64,000 nt of DNA from Paralichthys olivaceus (lineage: Eukaryota; Chordata; Actinopteri; Pleuronectiformes; Paralichthyidae): contig NC_091108.1 of NCBI RefSeq assembly GCF_024713975.1, positions 9,407,001 through 9,471,000 on the forward strand. Reading direction: 5' to 3'. A program made the translations under genes and the position numbers. Below, piece by piece: positions 29,999-44,078 of this stretch. Within the stretch, counting starts at the first letter, position 1, and each line of letters begins with the position of its first letter. The notes under the pieces were generated by a model. The model did no database searches, was not told the DNA's origin, and saw nothing but the letters and a program-made list of their open reading frames with translations.

Positions 29999-32900
29999 TG
30001 CTACATTTAATTGCTGCACATGATACATTGAGATTTTTCTTCTCTTGGACACATTTGGGTAGAAGAGAAGCTGACTCGAGCTGCTGCAATTTTCTTTCTG
30101 TTATGATACGAACTGCCTTGTTCTTTTACTTACAACTGAATAGACTGGCCAAATCTCCGCTTGGCTGTTCTAGCTGAGAGCCTCATATTACACTGAAAGG
30201 CTGTCCCCAGCCATGAAACGTGTCATCAAATGCTCCAGCCGTTGCCCTGACCCAGAGCCCCACTCACTCTGATCCACTTTGGCAGGAAGTGGCAGTGTCT
30301 GTGACTCATGGTTGCGGCCACGGACCCGTTGTCGTTCCATACGAAGAGCGGGCGATACCACATGGCCACTGGTTATCGTCTCAAAAAACCATTCCAGCAC
30401 CATCCCCACACCACCTGTCCACTCTTTGGACTTGTCAAGCTGCACGGGAAGTGGGCCAGGAACGCAGTGTTCTCCTAAAGTGCTGCTGATGTAGAGGAAC
30501 GAGTGTCGTCTCCGCTTCCTCTTCCCTCCTCTCCAGCTATATCCGACAGTCTGACCCTAATCTCATCTCCCTTTCAACCCCAATTAGCCAACATAGTCAC
30601 ACCAGTTTCTAAATTTCATAAAGAATCACCTCTCGTAATCTAATAATTTATATCTGAGTATTTGAGCATTCGCCCTTATATCCCTATCAGTTTCCTCTAA
30701 TGCTAACAAAGGGATTGTGCTAATTCTTTTTACCCGTGCGCTTTCAAAGAGACATTTCAAACCAATTTTTAAAGATTATACAGTACAGTAATAATTCCCT
30801 GTGCCTCCACATTGCACTTTTCACCACTTGTTAATATATGAATATAAATGAATGCAGCTTTAAGTAAAGTCTATTTTTGACTCTGCTAGGAGTCTGAGTT
30901 CTCACATGTCATCTGTTTTAAGAAGATATGCCATGCCCAGAGGGAGAGACTGTGAAGCCAATATGCTACATTAGTCTTGCAGAGCTAATGGTCAGTAGAG
31001 GAGGGAAAAATGTCCTAAAAAGCCTTGAGGTCCTGGGGAAAGCATGATTTTTAATTTTAGCAGTGATCATCCAGTTCAGCCAGGCCAGGTCCCAGGTCAT
31101 AGCTGGGTTTGTGTTGTGGTTTGAGGCCTACTCAGAAACTTTCCCTCGTGTACTTACTTATCAAGTATGTCAAGTCCTGCAGTAACCATAAAAAAGGCCA
31201 AGTCCTAGTAAGTACGGGGGTAGCTTGAAAATTGAAATTTACAGGAAGCACATTCACGCTGATCAGTGTTTGCTGTTTGATTCCCACCACCCACAAGGAC
31301 ACAAGCTGAGAGTAATTATAACTCTTCACTACCAGGCTGAGAATCTGCCGACTGACGCTGAGAAGACGAGGGGCGCAAACATCTCAGGAGAAGCTCTGAA
31401 ACCTTATCACAACCCAAAATACCCAAAGTCAGACTGACACACAAAGGGATTATAATATTCCTCACTGAATCGACAAAGGGTTTTCTCTACTTCACTTTTT
31501 TCCTCTTAACTAAATTTGAGATTGATATAGCATATACAATAACTATATGCTTCTCTTTTAAGGGAGATTAATAGAAGATCGGGATTCTGAGATGACTGTT
31601 TTCTGTTGTGAGAGGGACTAATTGATTAATTGTTGTATTTTGTAAGGCAGGACTACATTAATATCTGGACTGGATGTGTCTGAATGCATGTATGTACAGT
31701 ATTTACAGTGTGTGTGCATGTGTCGCTGCTGTTTCCATGGCAGACTCACAAAGCTTTTCATTCTTGTCTCTTTTTTTCTCTCACAACACCTCCCTGCATC
31801 AATGCTTTCAGACTCCTCCGCTCCTTGTCTCTCAGCTTTTTGATTGACACGCAGCAGCCTACTTCCCTCAACTGTGTCTTTAATGCCCCGTGGTTTTCCG
31901 CACTCTCTTCCTCTCTCACGTTTCCATTTTTAGGCTTGGCGATGTATCTACTGTCTCTTACTTCCTCGACAAGTCAGAATCCCCCTTTTTTTCTTGTTCA
32001 CACATATATGACTGTGAAAGCTCAAAACAGCCTGCATCGCATGTGCAGCGCGTGTATGCATTTAGATCATTCATTGGCATGTGTGTTTCCTTGTTATCCC
32101 TTCCCCCACATTTATGAGAGGGAGCATGTTGTGTCTGATGTTGTTGTCAGAACTATTATTCCCTGTTCAAAGATTATACTGAAACTACTATAATAAGAAC
32201 AGACAGAACAAATATTCATCCAGTCATAAAAAACCTAATATACCAAATATTTACGTACCTCAGCCAAGGAGGTTATGTTTTCACCCGTCCCCCTGTATGT
32301 GTTTGTTGGTTTGTTAACAAGATCCAGATAAAACGGGTGACTGCAGTATTTTTTTTCTAGTTCTTTGCCATCTTTGGCATTTTTCAACATTTTCCCCATT
32401 CTCCAAGGAAATTATTCATGGATTTTGGTGAATTTTAGGGAACTGATATCTGAGTGCATGACATTTGTTACAGATTGATTGAATTTTAGGGGACTGTTGG
32501 GCCTTGGTGGAGGTCTGGCTCTACTGGGTGTTATTCAAGCTTTTAGTATGTTCTTTAAACAGTTTAAGGAAATCACCTATCACACCTTCAGGTTTACATA
32601 ATACAAAATCTTGTGCCAGTAAAAATATCAAAAGAAGGTCCGCTGGTAAAGATGCTCTCAAAAAATAAAAAAATAAAATAAAAATAAATATATATATATG
32701 CATATATACTGCAAGACTGTTTGCTGCCCATACTCTGACAGCTGCTTCTCAGAAACTAAAGTCTGGGTGTAAACACAACTCAAATAACCCTGTTTGGGTT
32801 CGTCTCATGTGCAGGTGCTGGGATCACTGTCAAGTCCTTCAGTTGCCCTCAGAAGCCTCTGAGCTAAAAAATCTGTGGACTGGAGCAAAACCCAAACCAA

Positions 32901-35900
32901 ACAAACCAGCTTGGGTTCTTGATGGTGGAGGAGGAGGGGTGAGAAAAATAATACGGGGGGTTGCTGTTGCAGCGAACACAATCCTGTAAAATCCTCCTTC
33001 AAATGTTCAAAAAACCATTGAACATTTGTTATTTTTTAAACGTGTTAAATATATCCACAGTAATAGGTTTCCTTCACAGATCTCCAACACCTGCTCGCTC
33101 CTTCCCACCAGGTTGAGGTGGGTGGAGGAAGTGTTGATATGTTATTCATTTGTGTTGCACATAAATTATTCCACGCTAGTTCAGTTCCGTGAGAGCTGCT
33201 GGCAAAAATGGAAATAAATTTCTAGTAGTTGATGGAGAGAACTAGAGAGAACTTGTGTTGCTAAAGATTTTACCCATTGCAATGAATCACTGTCAGCTGA
33301 TATTGATGCAATGTTGACATCAAATCCTTTACCGAGCCAGGGAGGGCTGGACGAGTGTTGGATCTTTTTGTTGAATACATATAATAGCCCCATGACGAAT
33401 TATGGAATAGCACTGAGAGCTCGATGCACTGCAACTTAGGGAATCATATTCAAATGGAGAAAACATCTTCATCAGTATTAAAACACACCTTGAGAAAGTA
33501 GAAAAAGTGAAGCAAATCACTCTCAATACAACACAATTTTCACAACACAAGCAAATACTCACGACTCAATGGAAGTGTTTCCAGAGGATGCTAAAAAGTG
33601 CTGAAGTTGGCTATCTACCCTAACAAAGGATTATTGCTTATTTCAAAGTTATGATCAAATGATTCTAAACATTTTTGCAGAGATATGCTGTTTAACCCAG
33701 TCAACAAGTTAGACTTGTGTGAATTATTAGCCTGTCAATTCAAGTAATCTGTGGAAATACACTTGATTTAGAAACAAGATGGCGTCATGTTAGCTAGAGG
33801 TATAACATGCTTACTTCATCTTAAAAAAACTCCACAGTCAACACGATGTTGACATGAAAAAGATGAAGACAGCTTGTTATGTCGCCAGCTAACGTGACAT
33901 TAAACTGTTTACCACTAGTGTTGTGAGTATGTGGTCCAGTTAAATGTATATTATGATTTGGCGCTGAGTATTTGGTTGTGTTGTGGGTATTTGCTTGTGT
34001 TGTGGGTATTTGGTTGATTTGTGAGTATTTGGTTGTGTTGTGAGTATTTGGTTGTGTTGTGAGTATTTGGTTGTGTTGTGAGTATTTGGTTGTGTTGTGG
34101 GTATTTGGTAGAGTTATATTGGTTGTGAGTATTTGATTTTGTCTAGATACTTGGTTATGTTGTGGGTGATTTGCAGGGTGTTTTCTCTTTGTGTGTTTTC
34201 TTAAACTGTAGTGCGTTGACCTCTCAGGGCCACCATACACAATGCATCAAACAGAACAAATTGCTTTTCATCAGAATCTTGTTTTCAGTGGTTCTGCTTC
34301 TCTACAGAGAGCAGATCCAGATTCAGATACACAGCACTCGTTCTTTCTTGTGTCCTTTCAGCTTTCCAAAGTTACAGAAGTGTAAGGCCTGTAATCTTTC
34401 GCCCCATCAGTAATGTGTACACAGCACTGATCGTTGTCTCTGCATCAAACACTGCTGCTCTCTGAGACTGGTAGGAAATGAAGTGCAGCTGCTCTCAGCT
34501 GGCTCATCTTTTCCCCTCATCATAATTTACTGAATACCCCCCCGCCCTGGTTGTGTCTCTTTGTCTCTGCCTTTTTGTCTCCCTCTGTTTGTGTGCACTG
34601 GAGTGGTTTCTCTTTTGCATTTGCTGCCAACATATGCAGCACATTACTGTATGTATAAGGAGCCCTGGTAACACAGCTACATCTTACTTTTAATGGTTCT
34701 GCTCAACATATCCTGACCTCAGTGAAAACAATAGATTATACGTAGTGAAATTCAATCAAGCTGCACCAAATTTCATATACTCATAGAAATCTGTGCCCTT
34801 ATCATGCCTGTTTTCTTTCATCAAGATCCATGAATTACTCCCTGGGAAAACCAAACAAATGTTGAAAACCACCATATCTCCCCTTTATCTATGATCAAGA
34901 TCCCCACCAAAATGTAATGGCCCAATGACCCAAACCACATCCTTCCACCAAGTTCCGTGGAAATCCATTTATTTGTTTTTGTGTAATCTATTTTACAAAC
35001 AAACATACAAACAAACCAACCAACAAACAGACAGGGGGGGGGGGGGGGGGGGGGGGAAACATAACCTCCTTGTCAGAGATAATTATCTAACTGTGCCCCT
35101 GGGAAACTCTATCACCAACGTTCTCCTTCCTACACTGATGACCACAGAGATTGCCCACAATGCTTCAGTCACATGACGGTGGTAATCCTGCTTGGGTCTG
35201 AATCAGATCCTAAGCCCACACAGTGCAGATTAGCACAGGAAAAGTACAGAGTAGGAGACTCTGCTTCCTGTAGCCTCAGCCACGTCGTGTAGAGCCATCT
35301 GTTTACTGCTCCACCGTGACCTGAGTGACCCCAAAGAGAGCTCCTCACTTCTGTAACAATATCAAACTTTTTGCCATGGAATGAGACTTAGAAAGACTTT
35401 GAGAGAACAGCATTTAGGTGTCATCATTAGGACTTTGAATAAGTCAATGCAGTAAGTAATTAGCCTTGTCCATTGTGACCTGCATTACTACTAGCTGTGC
35501 TTTTGCTCTCTAAGGTGTCTATTTGAAATTTAGCTGTGTACCTGGGTGCGAACAGTGAAAAGTTGTGTAGCTGTAACTTTCACAAAAGCAGAGCTCAGAG
35601 TGAAGCTCTGTATTTACAGTGTTTCCTTTTACAATTGCAGGAAAACAACAACTTTGAAGCTGAGTTTTGCTGTTGCTAATTTTAGCACAGAGCTCATTGC
35701 TCGGACCGAAGTTGGTCTTAATTTTTTTGTTTGAAGAAAAGATTAAATAACACTTTTGTCATTCCCTGGAGGAGAATGAAATAAAACAGAAGCACAAGAA
35801 TTAAACCAGGTAAAGAAGGAAATGGAGAAAGGTACAAAAATACCTATGTTTGCAAATGGAGAAAGATACCTAAAAATCTGTTTACATGTCTAAAGCTACA

Positions 35901-38900
35901 TAGTAAATTTGCATAAATGGTCTATCATACATCACTCACACACTGTCGGCACACAGGATGGGAAAGATAGGAGAATGGGGATCAAACTACCGACCTTCTA
36001 GCCAGAGGACCACCTGTTCAACCCCCTGAGCAACATATAATGATACTTTCCATAAATATATAGTAAACACTGTGTCAAAATAACATGAGTCTATATGAAA
36101 TAAGTCTTTACATTTTTCCCTGCACACTTCATTGCTGCTGATGCTCTTTTACGTGAGCATCACATTTGCGTCTGTGCCACTTAGCATGAAGCATGACCAC
36201 AGCACGTGCAACTAAGACAGTCCCTTGTTATTCGTCTTTTCTGGAACTTGTTTTGTGGTAAAAAAAATATAGAATGTCCGACTTGTCTTGCACCCACCAA
36301 TGTGTATAATTATGAGTCTTTGTGCTGTTCATGGCCAGTGATCCCATTACCGCCATGGAAACAATAAATGGTTATGAGAAGGCGTCTACGGTAACGCTGC
36401 TAAAATGAATTGTCATCCTCTAATGACGGTTATATTTGTAAAGCCGCCTTTTCATGCTTCTGCTCGCTGTCCCTTAAAAGTGAGTGACTCACCTCGTTCC
36501 CTAAAGTGTGACTCATCTGGTGATTTAGCATTTCCTTTAACGTTTATTCTTTCAAAGTACTACACTCACATCTATGAGTGTATTGCCATTTCTGTCAACA
36601 AGTTATCCAATAAACCTGCTGTTCTAATAGAAACAGTGGTGTGGTGACGTTTTAAAGTGTCCTTTAATTTCAGGCAGGTCTCTTTACACAGAACAAACAA
36701 AGTCCAAATAGCCAGTTAACTCAAAAGTGCTCACAGCAAAAACAAGGTAGAGACTTGGAGACACTACAAAAACTCTGTTGAGGAAAGAGAAACAACAACA
36801 AGGTGGTGAAACAACCACATAAGACAACAACGAACCGACAAAGACCAAGCACAGAGACTTAAATACAAACTGAACTGATGACAAACCAGAGACAGGTGGC
36901 GCAGGACAACAGGTGAAACTAATGAAGGCAGGAAAGGAGCAGGAAACTACAAAATAAAACAGGAAACAGAGTGAAACACAAATCTAAACAGAATGAAACA
37001 CTGAAGGAAACAGTGTTGGACATAATGAACACAGAGTTCGACAAATCTAAAAACATGGAAAACACACCAGGAGCAACACTACAACAGAAAACTGAAAACT
37101 CAGAACACAAATCCAAACATAAGGAAAACAGAGGTATAGCAAGAGATAGAATAAACAAGGAGACCATCATCGAAATGAAAACACTTTTAAATGAAAACAT
37201 AAAACATTTTACAGTGTTGTTTAATAACTTCAAATTTCTAAATTTACAATTTAAGGTGAAATTAAAGTTTAAAAGTATTACTCCTTCATCATTAACTCAG
37301 TCCATCTTTTAAAATGCATCATACTACAAACTCCACTGATGAATATGGATCATTGTAACTTTAATTAGCTCCACCAAGGAGGTCATGTTTGCATTCCTAT
37401 TAATTAGTTTGATGGTTTGTTTGATCGTAAGCAAGATTAACAACAAACTACTGTACAGATTAATATGAAACTTGATGGATATGGTGTGTGTCAGGGAAGA
37501 ACCCATACAATTTTAGTGCGGATCCACATCAGGAGGTGGATCCAATATTTTTTTCTTATCAATTTCTTGATAAGGTAGGGCATTTTTTCGCTTTGCTTTG
37601 TCACTGATTTCCAACAGAATAATTCATGTTGACGAAAAAAGTCAGGCATGTTTAGGTGACTGATTTCTATGAATGTGAAATTTGGTGCAGCTTGATTGAA
37701 CTCTACTGAGTGCCCTTCTTGTTAAACGTTCTCTCTTCATCTTTGTGATGGGCAGGAGAATCACTGCCGCAGGATTAAGATCTTGGGGGACTGTTACTAC
37801 TGTGTGTCTGGACTGACCCAACCCAAGACCGACCACGCCCACTGCTGTGTGGAAATGGGTCTGGACATGATTGACACCATAACGTGAGTGGTCACAGTCA
37901 TTTATTAATTTTACGGTGTGAAGGAATTAAATCATAATCTGGAGAGAGATGGAAGAAACAGGTTTTTGATTTTTTTATTCCATGACTTCCTGTGAGCAGT
38001 GCGGACTGCAGCCTGATTAGCCATGTGTGCTGTGAGTGGATTGTAACACAGAACATTTCAGAGCAGAGCTACAGTTGGCTGAGAGAAAATGCTCCAGAGG
38101 GGGAAAAAAAGCTTTTTCATTGAACTTGAATGTGTTTTCTCATAGTTTAGAAGAAGGAAAAACAGGAACAGAAGACAGGAAGAGTTTAAGATGCAGCAGA
38201 AGATACAACCAGAGACTTTCTTGGCTTTACTGGAACCCTGTTAATTAAGATCTTTGATTAAGATTAGACTTTTTACCAAATTAATTTTTTTTTAAAGTTC
38301 TAATGAGCAATTTTCTTTTGTTCATCAGTTTTGGTATGTTAGAGCATATAATAATTTGATAGCTTGTGTCGAGTACTTATTGTTATATATTGGATATAGA
38401 TATATAGATTAGGTATATCAATTTATAGATATATATTTAGATATAGGTAAAGATCTGACTCTATCTGAATCTACATAGATATGACCTCACTCCAGCACTG
38501 GTGTTCTGCCCCCTGCAGGTCAGTGGCAGAAGCCACAGAGGTCAACCTGAACATGCGCGTGGGCTTGCATACAGGTCGGGTGCTCTGTGGAGTGCTGGGC
38601 CTAAGGAAATGGCAATATGATGTTTGGTCCAACGATGTGACCCTGGCCAACGTGATGGAGGCTGGGGGACTACCTGGGTAAGTTTATCTCACATGAATAC
38701 TGGCCTCAGCAGCTCTGGGTGACTCTTCTACAGTGGTGCTGTGGAAAAATACTGCCTGTCTTTGTCATGCATTCTTCATTCATTGTTCGTTATTGGGAGG
38801 CCCACTAAAGTCTATAATGGTAAGAAAATATATCACCAGTTTGAAAACACACAAAATCCATTGAACAATTTAATTATATAACAAAGTGTTGCCTCTTCAC

Positions 38901-41900
38901 ATTTTATTTTCTAGTGATGTGTGCATTTTTTTAAATGTTATCAAATATTTTTGATGTGGGAAATACTTAAAGGTTCAGTGTGTAGAATTTAGTGACATCT
39001 AGAGGTGAAGATGCATTTTGCAGCTGAATACCCCTCACCTTACCCTTCCCTTTAAAACATGAGAGAGAACCTGTGATAGCCTTCAGTTGTCATAAAAACA
39101 AAAGGTGTTAAGTTTGTCTAGTTTGGAAGACTATAAAAAAAACATGGTGGCCTCCATAGAGAGGACCTGCTCCCAATGTAAATATAAAGCACTTAAATAT
39201 AAAGGGCCCATTCTAGGGTAAAGAAAACCACAATTCGACAAAAACATCTACAAACAGATCCCTCTCACCTCTATTCGAGTCCAAATGTTTAAATATTTGC
39301 ATAAAGGCCTAGAGGAGCAGGATTTCAGAACTTACTTTGACAGTCTCCTGTGACACAGACCCTCCTGCAGATGGTTGTGTTGTGTGTTACACCTGCCCTG
39401 TCTTTTTCTACAGGAAAGTCCACATCACCAGATCTACACTGGAGTGCCTAAATGGAGACTATGAGGTGGAGCCTGGAAACGGACACGAAAGGAACGCCTT
39501 CCTCCAAAAACATGAAATTGAAACCTTCTTTATTGTGCCATCTCACCGACGGAAGGTATCGTAGTGTTGCTCTGTGCTGAGCAAAGGCATGTTCTAAACC
39601 CTTCACGTATTTCTATAAAAGAACACAGCTCCGAACCAGATGTATGTTAGCCTGAGTCCTTGCCCTCAGCTGAACCTTTTAATACATAGACGGTGCACTG
39701 TACACATTAACAAAGCTTCCACAGGACGTATACTAATCCATATTATTGGACTTACTTTGTGTGTGGTAAGAGAAGGCTAACCGTAGGCTTATCTTAACCA
39801 GTCTTTACCTCCATGCCAACATCTACAATAAAAAACATCCTTCCAATTGAATCATCGCGTGGCGACAGCATCTAACATCACATGATGGAGCTCTCACGCA
39901 TTTGTTCTTTAGCTAATCTCACTCTCAGCCTGTAATGCATTGAACTGGGTGATAAAGAGAGAGAGAGAAACAGCCTGTAACAACTATCATGTCAAATCTG
40001 CTCTGTCCGACAAACTCACAGAGATATATGTGTGTGTGTGTCACTGCACATAAACACGCACATCTCCAACCAGATGTGCCACAAGCAGCTGGAGAGGGAA
40101 TTTCAGTCTTCTGTTTCGGTCTCTGTATCTATTGGGTTTCCTCTCCTCCTCTTCTACCTCTCCTCTCTTCTCTCATCACTATTTCTTGCAGCAGGTTCCA
40201 TGTTATGTGAGATAAGAATCCTACATAGGTTACGCTGATCCTTACGTGAACCTGTGACATCACGGTCGCATGTATTTTTTCTTTGATATGCGGGAGACTC
40301 TGCTAATCCTCTTAATAGAGCTGATGGTTTAGACTTCATCAAAGGGCTCATGGCTCAGAGAAAGATGTGCCCTGACTAAGCTGTGTTGGATGGGCTGCTA
40401 CGCTCCCTGCTATAGTGTCTTTAATTATTCCTGCTTAGGGACACACTCCCTAACTTTGGTGTTTAACAAAACACACTTTTCACACAACAAAACACACAAA
40501 TTTCCTCAAAACTTCTAACATATGTTAATCTTGATTTTCTAAGATAGTGTTTACGAAGGAGAAACAAGAGCAGCAGAGTAATGAATCTATTAAAATCACC
40601 CTAGGGATTGATCTCATTTTTACCACTTTCCAGTTCAATTCCTGAACCTGATAATAACAATGATTGCATGCGAGAGTGTGTGCATGAGCATACGGGCACA
40701 TGCATGCTGTCCAGTGCCTGAGTTGCATGAGTTATAAACCCTTACATAATATATTTATATATCTATTGCTTTGTGGGATATCATGACTTAATCCTTGTTC
40801 CCGTTTCTTACAGATATTCCCAGGATTGATTCTTTCGGATATAAAGCCCGCCAAAAAGATGAAGTTCAAAACTGTGTGCTACTTACTAGTGCAGCTTATG
40901 CACTGCAGGAAGATGTTCAAGGCTGAGATTCCCTTCTCCAATGTCATGAACTGCGAGGACGGTGATAAGGTATAAAAAAAACTCAGTGTCTGTGTTGACA
41001 TTTGTGTGTGTGTTCGTGCTGTGGTTTGAATAGTAAAGTACATAGCAAAGATGTATTTGAATTACCTTGTTGTTATATGCTTGTAAATGTGGCCTCAACA
41101 TTGCATTTATTAATGGTATAATGTATATGTATTACAGTATGGGCTGATAGACAGTGTTGATATGTTAGAAGTCTACAGCAATTACTTATTTAGGTAATCT
41201 ACATTCTTAAGTGCCTTTTCAAAAAAGCGTCATTTTAGGTTATTCCTCGAATTTTCAGTGAGCTTAACATCAGGACTCTCGACTGATCCACAATGCAAAT
41301 TTATACAATCTCAACACGTGAGCTTCAGCTCCACGGAACATTGTTCCAACAGAGAAGAACCGTAGAAAGTCTTAAGAGGAGAAATAATGTGTGTTCCTTC
41401 CCGGTTCAGTTGCTTTCTTACTGTTACTCATGGACATACATTAGATGTTAGAATGTGCAAGAAAAGTCATGTATGCATGAAGGCAATGTTTAATGAGCTG
41501 ACGAAATGTTTAGGTGTAACACTACTTGAACATCACACAATCTTAGCAGAAGTCTTTTTTTTTGTATGTCATATAGGTTCTGGTTTTCTGATGTATCATA
41601 TATAAGCTGAATGAAATAACCATGTACAGTATACTAAATCATAAGAAGGTGGTGGTGGGGGGGGTGACAGTGAGATGTGTTCAGAGTGTGCAATCCTATC
41701 AGCTATAATGACCTCAATGTGTTGCTCCTGCCAGAGACCAACATGCCATTTCCCTTAAATATACTGTCAGTGACACTGGCAATCTGGGTAAATGTCAAAG
41801 AGCTTATTTGACCTTGTGTGTCTGGAAAGAAATCCTGTGGCCTGGCAGCTATACAATGTCTGCACCAGCTGTTTTAATCCAGATTTGCCAGTGTGTGTGT

Positions 41901-44038
41901 ATGTACATTGTAGACATATCAGCGGGAAAAATACTTCTCACAAGGTTAATCATTTAGTTAATGTCAGGACAAACATACTTATACAATTGTATGTGTGTGT
42001 TCCTGTACTTATGTCTTTGTGAGGACCATCTCAAGCATAGACCCTACAGAGGACATTTTTGGAAAGTGAGGACATTTTGACCGGTCTTCACTTTTTCAAT
42101 CGCCTGTTTGAGGGTTGGGCTTTGTCTTACGGTTAGAATTAGGTTTAGGTTAAGGTTAGGGTTAAGGTTAGAATTAGGTTAGGGTTAGGTTTAGAATTAG
42201 TTTTAGGTTAGGTTTAGGCTAAGGGTTAGAATTAGGGTCAGGTTTACAATTGGTTAAGGTTAGGGTTAGAATTAAGTTTAGGTTAGGGTTAGAATTAAGG
42301 TTAGTGTGTTTGTCTGTGTTAGTGGATAGAATCCCATCAATCAGGTGTTTTATACAAGCTGTTTATTTGGAATTTCAAACATCTGATGACGCATAATTTT
42401 CCTGATTTGCCCTCAGTTGCTGGGTCCTCACTCTACATGTTTGTGTCTCCCCCTCATGTTTGCATTATACCAGTAATGACAACATCCTCACAGCATAGAC
42501 AGGAGGCAGATTAGAGTAAAGTGTGAACAGGGTTGGCAGGTGAAGTCATATACACGTACACCTTCCACTGAATGGTAGTTTTACATTCAGACCACACACT
42601 CTCTTCCACTGTGTGTGAAATGACATATTCTCGACACGACTTCGAATATGAGGGACAGACAAGATGAATGAGCAAGATATTGCAGGATACTTGTCTATAC
42701 ATGTTGAGCACAATACACAACATAAGTAGACTTCATATCTGCAGACCACTGTGATACCGCCTAGTATAGAATGACAACATGAGGGAGGCTCAGAGAGATG
42801 AGGGATGGAATTAAGGAACAATAGATAGGAAATAGGAGTAAGAAAGAATATGGTGGATTGGTAGGAAGGAAAGGTTGCAACAAAGGATATAAGGAAGGGA
42901 AGAGAGATTGGAAGATAAGTGTGGAATGAAGTAATAAACAAATAGAAGTGAATACACAGGAGTAGGAAAGGTAGAAAGGAAGGACCGAATTCAAGACAGG
43001 AAGGAAGCAATGTTGGTAAGGAAATGAGGAGGAATACATGACAGAATTAGAGGTAGTAATAAAAGAAGTAAGAAGAAGTTTAAGAAGGCAATGAGAGGAA
43101 GCATGAAGTAATAGACAAAGATCAAGGAACAAGAAAAAGAAGGAAGGGGTAAAGGAAGAAATGAAGGAAGTCAGTGAGCCGTACACGTTCATGTCATGTC
43201 AGGAACTCACAAACACTCTGATGATCCTCGCTCACCCTTCTCCTGCGACGACACAATTCATCCAGCATGCTCACTAACATGTCTACACACAGACACAGAC
43301 AGACACACACACACACACACACCATGTTACTGCCATGTTAACTCTCTGGCTCTGCTCCAGTGCTCAGTGTTTTGCTCTGGCTGCTGAACACACTCAGACA
43401 CAGCAGGGTGCCTGCAGTGATTAAGTGTGAAGGCGACGTCCTGATTTGAAAGTATAATCATGTGCCCATGTTTATTGTTGTCTCTCATTCACCCCTGTTC
43501 CTAATATGATAATACTCCAGTGGTGCAGAGAATACAGTGCTGCGGTGGCCTATTTATCGAGCCGCTGTTTTAATCAACTTCTACATTTTCACTAAAGATC
43601 TCTTCTTTTTCTTGCCGACAGCGGAGGGCCATGAGGACGGCGCCTCAGAAGCTGAGGAACCGTCCCAACGCCAACCAGGCCACCGTGGTCCAGAGCAGCC
43701 CCAGAACACGGGTCAACCGTTACATCGGGCGGCTGATCGAGGCCCGGCAGACCGAGTCGGACACGGCGGACCTCAACGTCCTCACACTCATGTATAAATG
43801 CTCCGAGCGTGAGCAAAGGGTGAGACACATGACTTGCACGTTGCTATGGAGCCTCAGATCGTGTCGAGGCTCTGTCACTCACTTGTCCTGTCTGTGGCGT
43901 CACACAGTACCACCAGGTTCCCGATGAGTACTTCACCAGTGCAGTGGTCGTCTCGCTGATCCTTGCTGCCTTGTTTGGCCTTGTCTACCTTCTCATCATA
44001 CCACAGTACGTACAACAGACTCTGCCATCGTCATCCTC

Positions 44039-44078
<40 letters not shown>

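Larger units (their letters stand above)
28718..37755 (+). other. adcy1 intron 4
   Basis: The largest adcy1 intron, 9.0 kb. It carries four R1 copies (29561, 32261, 34745 reverse, 37371), a 19-bp minisatellite (33966-34168), CA and poly-G tracts, a tRNA-like repeat fragment (35941-36036) and a purine-rich repeat-like segment (36660-37020). I see no exon of another gene. Confidence 0.8.
40970..43621 (+). other. adcy1 intron 8
   Basis: A 2.65-kb intron without a gene. It contains a repeat with degenerate telomere-like units (41990-42305) and a long purine-rich tract (42778-43172). Confidence 0.8.

Noticed and set aside
31684..32193. 169-codon open frame inside adcy1 intron 4
   Set aside because: It lies within an intron, has low-complexity Leu/Ser/Phe composition, no known domain and no splice partners.
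35941..36036. Possible tRNA gene
   Set aside because: Only a T-arm-like part is present and no cloverleaf can be drawn. It is treated as a SINE fragment.
42546..43192. Two long minus-strand frames (154 and 143 codons), Leu/Phe/Ser-rich
   Set aside because: They arise from a purine-biased tract with few stops on the opposite strand, and no family is recognisable.
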